A stretch of DNA of 64,000 nucleotides from Ophiosphaerella korrae. Taxonomy: Eukaryota > Ascomycota > Dothideomycetes > Pleosporales > Phaeosphaeriaceae. The notes under the pieces are model-generated. The model had not been told where the DNA came from, searched no databases, and saw only the letters and a program-made list of their open reading frames with translations. The translations under genes were made by a program, and so were the position numbers. Where the stretch lies: positions 59,743 to 123,742 of the forward strand of contig JALNQF010000128.1 of assembly GCA_028456385.1 (NCBI GenBank), in the 5' to 3' direction. Positions 57,666-64,000 of the stretch are shown here, piece after piece. Positions within the stretch are counted from its first letter, which is position 1, and the number at the start of each line of letters is the position of its first letter.

Positions 57666-60600
57666 GTAGAAGATAACAATTAGATAGTAATTTGTGTATA
57701 ATTTATATAGAGAATAATATTTCTTAACTATTTGCTATATAAGCTATAGCCTAGGCAATACTAATAGTTTATTTATAAGAAGGAGTTATATATATATATA
57801 TACGTGTTATAAATACTTAAGAGGTTAATCTTAAAATATACTAAGAAATTAATCTCTTTATATTAGAATTTTTAACTATACTATATATAATATACTATTA
57901 CTTACGCTTTAGTAGCCTAAGTATTATTACCTATAACTAAATAGTTACTTTTAGTTAGTATTAAGTAGAAGGTTAGCTTTCTTTATACTAAGAAAATCTT
58001 CTTAAACTACTACTATACTTAATTACTATTCTTTTATTTAATATATATATAAATTTATTTAAGCTTTACTTACTATATATAAGCTTTAGATTACTTATAT
58101 ACTTTACTAATTATAATTTAAAAATATATAGTTACTATATATACTTATACTAATAAAATCCTAAGTATATATAAGAGCTTAATAAAGTATATAAATATAA
58201 TATTTTTTTAAAATAAGCTAGTAAGCTAGTAATACTATATCTACTTTACTATAAGTAGTAAGCTTTTATATTTTAGCTACTTTATATTAAAAGCTATAAT
58301 ATTCTATATTAAATTTATATACTATAAAAAAGTAGTTTTATATAGTAAAAATTTATAAAGTATTAGTTCTAACTATTTAAGTAAAAAAAGATAAGTTTAG
58401 CTCTTTAAAATAATATTTTACTTTACTAAATAATTATCTTCTTAATACTAAAATAACTAGAGGAATTAGTACTAAGTATAGAAGTAAATAACTTAGTAAC
58501 TAGGCTAAAACTATAGCTCTAGTAAAATAGAGAATATAAATTAATAGAAAAAAAAATTTACTTAAATTTATAAATAATAAATAAAAAAATAATTATTACT
58601 AATAAGATATAAAGTATCTAAGCTAATTTTTAAAGTTATACTTTTAGCTCTATTTTATATTTTTATACTTACTAAAAATAATAAAATAAAGTTAAATTTT
58701 ACTAGATATACTTAATACTATATATTTATAAAAGCTAAAAATATAAGCTTATATATATTTTAAATAGAATATCTATTTTTTTTAAGTTATAAAAAAATAA
58801 TTTACTATTTTTTTAGTACTTTTATTTTTATTAATAAAAGTATAGAATTTATATATATAGTAGAGTAATACGAAAAAAAAGCTTAAAAAAAGGTTATAGT
58901 TTTTAACTAGTAATAACTCTACAAATATAATAGCTAAAAATATAAGCAAATATAAATCTTAAAGAAAATATCTAGGACTTTATTTTAGTATACTACAAAT
59001 TTTAATTACTAAGCAAATACAAGCTAGGATTTAAACTATTTAGAGGACTTTTTTTTTCTTAAAATTTAACCTAATAGAACTTTTTTATTAGTGTATAAAA
59101 TTCAATTTTTATTTTATCTAGTGTTTAGTAGACTAGTAGAGATTGTATTACCTAATTTTTATAGTATATTTATTATCTACTTATTTAGTTAATTTAAATA
59201 GAAAAAAGTAATAACTTTATTATATAAGATAAACTTACTAAATAGAGTACTAATTTATTAGTCTATTAAGGATAAAATAACTTCTAATCTTATTTTTTTA
59301 ATATCTTTTATAAATCCTTAATAACTAACAATAAACTTCTTAAAATTTAAACCTAAAGTTAACCTACTTTAATCTTCTAATATACTTCTATTTACTATTA
59401 CTACTATCTTTAATAGATAGTATATATCTATTAATAATACTATAAAGTAAATTAGTAAAAAAAAAATAGTTATTTACTCTCTATTAGTAAAGTAATAGAA
59501 AGGTATTTTACTAAGTTAAAATTAAGAGAAATAAAATAACTAAATAGAGATTTAATTAGGAATCCTAAGAAGACTAATTTAAGATTATTATTTAAAATTA
59601 ATATTAATATCTCTATTAGGAGCTTCTAATTATTTATTAAAGAAAAAAGCTATACTATTAACGTTACTAATAAAAAGCTCCTAATTAATAAATAAAATAC
59701 TAAAAAAGAGTCTACTATTATAAAGACTAGCTAAAAAGGCTAAAAAATAATTAGATTAATACTAAAAAATATATATTTTAAGATATAGAAAGGAGATAAG
59801 ACGAAATATAACTAAAAATAGGGTAAAAAAAGAGTTAAGAAAGAAATAGTCTTTATATTAAATAGAAATAAGTTTAAAAAATATTCTAATAGGCTAAAAT
59901 ATTCTTTTCTTTTTCTACTATATTTTCCTATTAATTATATTATTATAGCTAACTTACTAACTATTATATTATATAAGGAAATAAATATCTAAGTATAAAG
60001 AGCTATTTAGATAGGAAGAACATTAGAGCTAGAGTTTATTTAGGTCCTAATTAATTCTAGTCCTATTCGTTATACTTACTATTTCTATATAGTACTTAAT
60101 AAATATCTTAAAAAGTATATTAAAAGACGTAAGTTATATAACTCTATTTTAGGCTATTTTTTTAATATTATAAAAGAACTTATTAATAGATCTTCTATCT
60201 AAGGTTATAAAAACTAACTAGGAGACTAGGGTAAATATATTAATAAGATACTAGTAGAATTTATAAAGCTTCTATTACAAGTTAGAGCTTTACTCTATAT
60301 AATTTAGGTAAGCTTATAGTAGTAAGCGAGCTATATAAGCTATTTAAGCTACTCTACTATATATAAGTAGCCTAGCTTAGATAGCTCTTTAATTAATAAT
60401 TATCTCTTACTTATTCCTAAGCTTGTATCTTATAATAGTTATAAGCTTAGCGCTAAAAATTACTTAATAGTTCTATCCTATATACTATAGCAAGAGATTA
60501 TAAGCTTAGTATACTCTTATCTTATCTTATCTTATCTTATCTATTACTTAAACGCTTATAATATCTTATAGTAAGATTACTCTACTTAATAAAGGTACTA
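57666..60600. repeat. Extremely AT-rich RIP-type island
   Basis: Almost only A and T with TA-rich runs; across 57901-58800 I see almost no CA or TG dinucleotides, the mark of saturated RIP. No intact frame. A weak coding-like trace lies at about 59820-60300 on the plus strand (KEIVFILNRNKFKKYSNRLK and YFYIVLNKYLKKYIKRRKLY between stops), perhaps an unidentified mobile element. A pentamer repeat (CTTAT, about five or six units) is at 60518-60545. Confidence 0.75.
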
Positions 60601-63600
60601 CCCTACTTAATAAGCACTTATAATAGCTAGTATAGTTTATATAACTTTATTATAATACTCTTAAGCTAGGTATCTAGTAGCTAGTTAATCTAAAAGCTAA
60701 TAACGTCCCTAATATCTATACTAATAAACTAGTTTAACTTAAACTAAAGAGCTTAGTAATAGTAAAAGAGGTAGCTACCTATAAGCTTATAATAGAGAAA
60801 TACTAAGCTATAAAAGATACCTAGGTATTATAAATAGTACGCCTTAGAGCTCTAAGTACTTAGGTAAACACTATAGTTAATCTAAGCTATCTAGTAATAG
60901 CTAAGATAACTCTACTTATAAATAATAAAGCTATATTATAAGAGCTTATTTAAACGCTAAAGAGCTTACTAGCTCTATCTAATACTAGCGCTAGTAATTT
61001 TATTTAAGCTTAATACTAAGCCTATCTATAAAAGGCTTACTAAAGATAATAATTACTAGAGCTCTAGTATAATAAGTAGCTACGCCTATATTAGCGTGTA
61101 ATTACGTATAATATTATAGAGGTAATAGGCGAGCTTATAGTATAAGATTTCCTAAAGGCGTTAATACTAAAGCTAGCTCTAGACTAGGCTTAGATAATAA
61201 GCTAATTAGTAATCTAGAGCTTAGTCCTTAGCTTAAAGGTACTTATACTAGAGTAAATTAGTAGTATCTACTTAGCTCTATTATAGGAGTATAAGCTCTA
61301 AACTACTAATTAAGGAGCTAGCGTATTTACAATATTTAGAAGATCTAAGCTAAGCTTAAGCTTAAGTACTAACTTAAAATATAACTACCTATATAGCTAA
61401 GCTTACTACTAAAAGCTATAAGATTATAGATAGGTATAAGTAGCGCTTACTAGTAATCTATTTAAAATAGATAATAATAGAAAAGTAAAAATATAGGCTT
61501 ATTTAGATAAGCTACACTTTATAGTAGTTAAAACCTTAGTAACTTAAAAGTAGGCTAGTCCCTTATAAGAACTAGTTAAAGCTAGCTTAGAGTTAGTTAA
61601 ATTAAAGGCTCTAGTCTACCTAGGCTAGCTAAACGTAGTACTTATTAACTTAGGTATACTTATTAACTTAGGTAAACTTATTAAGCTAGTACCTAGAGCC
61701 TACTTAACGCTAGATTTTAATACTTACTTACTTTCTAAGAGTACTATACTTAATAATAAAGCTACTTTCTACTTAGTTAACTTAATAAGTCTTATAGAAC
61801 TAGGCTCCTTTATAAGAGTAAAAAGTATAAGCTATATAGAGGTAAGTATATAAGCGTTTCTAATACTTAGTAAAAGTACTTAAATTTTTAAGAATACTCT
61901 AAATAGTACTTATAGTAAGCGTATAGAGAATCTTATACTTTATAAAGTAGTAGTAGTTAAAGGATTTTATATTAATATAGTATCTAAAGCTTAATTATAG
62001 TAAGCTAGAGCCTAGTATTAAGGTTTTAACGCAACTCTAAGAGTAGGAACGCTAGTAGAGAGTATTGTACTAGCAACGCTAATACGTAAATATAACCTTA
62101 CTTTTATTAAATACAAGCCTATTATATTTTATCTAACTATTATAAGCGTAACTTAAAGTAACTAGTAGCTTAACTTATAGCGTATAACACCTAAAAGCAA
62201 CTTAGAAGAGCTCTAGTATACTAGAGCTAGTTATCTTAGACTAAAAGTACTACGAGCGCTAGTAATAAGCGCAAGAAACGTACGTATTAATAGGATAGCG
62301 TATACTAAGTGTAAGTATTACTTAATAGCGTACGCTAAGTAAGTTATTTTAAGGTAGCCTAGAGAGAGAGCTTTACGCCTATACTAGTAAGTAGCGTAAG
62401 ACCTATTTAATATACGTACTAGTCACTTTAGAGAAGTTTAGACTATACTACTTAAGTATAAATATAGTAGTAAGCTCTATACTTACCTATTATAAAGTAA
62501 ATCTTTCTAAAAAATAATAAGAGTATTTAAAAGCTTTATAAAGCTACTATAGACGCGCTATAAGCTCTATATATATATAATCTAGTAAGATAATAAAGTA
62601 GTAACGCTCTTATAGAGAAGTAAGATATACTTCTAGATTTAGACTAAATAAGAAGAGATTATAATTAAGAGCTCTCTAGTATATACGTACGAGCTAAATA
62701 AGGGACCTAAGAGAGCTAGTTAAGAAATAATAATAAAAACAATTAAGATAAGGATAAGTACTAACCTACTAAAATAGCTCTAGCTAGAGATAGTAGAAGT
62801 AGCTACGTAACTATATAATATAAGCCTAAGCCGCGCTTATAATATATAAGCTCCTAATATAGTACTTAATAGCTAGTTTAGATAGTACTTTAGATACTAT
62901 TAGCTTAAGTAAGTAAGAGCTACTATAGTAGACTTTTAGCTAGATTAGAGTAGAGTATATACTTATAGCTACTACGTATATCTACTTAATAAGAAGTAAG
63001 TAGCTAGGCGTAATAAGAAAAGCTTTAAAATAAGCCCTTAGGGCTATATTAGATATCTAGTAAGATATAGAGTATCTAATATATATAGAATATAGGTCCT
63101 AGAATTAGATTAGGTAATTATAACGCGTAACGTAACGTTTAATAAGTAGCTCTTCTATAATAAGAGGAGTAAAGCTTATTAAGAGCTCTTAAAGCTAAAG
63201 ATTTAAAAACTTATTAACGTATTATATAAAGATATAGCGCGTAACGTAAGAAAGACTTAAGATAATATATATAACTAGCTCTATAAAGTAGCTTAAATCC
63301 TAGAAGGTACCTAGTAAGGCAAGCACCTAGAGTAAAATCTAGAGAGTAGAGCTCTACGTAATACTAAAAGCTAAGCTAGCTAGCTAACTATCTTAGTAGA
63401 ATAAGAAGTAGATCTTATATAAGTAGTAAGCTTAGCTAGTAAACTATATAGAATCTATATAGAGTAACTTAAGCTTAGTAGCTTTTAAACTCTAGAGTAA
63501 ATACTTAAACCTAGAAGAGTTTAGTATATAAGTACTAATATTAATTATAGAAATTAATATAGTAAAGTATCTAAAAGCTCCTAGGAATTATAATTAACTA

Positions 63601-64000
63601 GAGAAGCGAGCGCCTTAGAGTAGCTAATAGATAAGAGTTTAACTTATTAAATAGCTACTTATTAAACTACTTCTCCTTAAGTAGCTATAGCTTCTATAGC
63701 TCTAAATAAAGTAGATACTATCTTTTATTAAGTAGCTATATTTTATATAGCTCTAAATAATATAGTTAGAGCTTATTAGTAGTATATACGCTAGTAATAG
63801 CTAGTACTAACGCGATTAAGCTAAAGACTCTAAAATAATAAGCTAGATAATAGCACTAAAAGCTTAAGTACTTACTTATTATTATATAAACTAGAGTAGA
63901 GTAAATAGAGTAGTATACTAGATAAGCTACTCTTATAAGTACTAATAGACTATAACCTAAATATAGAGCTTACTATAGTAAACGCTATAATTATAGTAGC
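60601..64000 (+). mobile_element. RIP-damaged Ty1/copia retrotransposon relic, open at the window end
   Basis: Frames broken by many TAG/TAA stops still show copia-type text on the plus strand. Near 62990-63200 one reads NKKSFKISPKGYIRYLVRYR, then VSNIYRI, VIITRNVTFNK and FYNKRS, which matches the copia region after the integrase (KLSPRA-IGYLVGY-S-NIFRIW, VI-TRDVTF-E). Upstream 62560-62700 has a segment like the integrase end. The stretch 60680-61400 keeps helical text with LKANNVPNIYTNKLV that could be gag. The element runs past 64000. LTRs were not found. Confidence 0.6.

Noticed and set aside
60518..60545. CTTAT pentamer repeat as a telomere-like sequence
   Set aside because: Fungal telomeres are TTAGGG-type; this is a short simple repeat inside the AT island.
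1..64000. tRNA, rRNA or CRISPR features
   Set aside because: I looked for tRNA T-loop motifs and regular spaced repeats and found none I could fold or support; the window is eukaryotic nuclear DNA, so CRISPR is not expected.

Overview
The window is nuclear DNA of a filamentous ascomycete. Genes are split by short introns of about 43-62 nt with GT..AG ends, and the products are typical Pezizomycotina proteins (HET domains, a DUF6536 relic, a fungal STAND-type N-terminal domain, neutral ceramidase, neutral trehalase). The last 7 kb are AT-rich and look mutated by repeat-induced point mutation (RIP). A Dothideomycete, most likely Pleosporales, fits best, but the order is inference.

Layout. Positions 491-32736 and 41932-50511 are gene-rich and mostly housekeeping: a STE7-type MAP kinase kinase, a DUF300 membrane protein, a conserved hypothetical protein divergent from the chaperonin subunit CCT3, a decayed DUF6536 gene beside a repeat block, a FAH/alpha-beta-hydrolase fusion, a SAM/HMG-box regulator, a cysteine-containing hypothetical protein, neutral ceramidase, an SPF27-like splicing factor, a short-chain dehydrogenase, a STAND-type N-terminal domain fused to a Rho GTPase, neutral trehalase, a small two-exon gene, a histidine phosphatase, eIF3i, an SH3-like/HPDK protein and C1-tetrahydrofolate synthase. 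Positions 32737-41931 are a 9.2 kb stretch of ordinary composition with no gene I can support firmly.

From 50.5 kb the content becomes accessory: a Tc1-type transposase fragment holding only the DNA-binding part, the relic of a STAND-type C-terminus, a 2.7 kb tandem-HET pseudogene with seven in-frame stops and one frameshift, a fossil Tc1/mariner element, then an AT island with almost no CA/TG dinucleotides and a Ty1/copia relic running off the window end.

Most interesting points: (1) the STAND-N/Rho GTPase fusion at 25879-27875, which pairs a domain typical of fungal NLR-like immune and cell-death receptors with a Rho switch in place of NACHT/NB-ARC; (2) the RIP-killed protein with two successive HET domains at 53393-56090; (3) two multi-domain fusions, FAH/alpha-beta hydrolase and SAM/HMG/fungal regulatory domain. 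All exon limits were read by eye from reading-frame continuity and splice sites. No database search was run.
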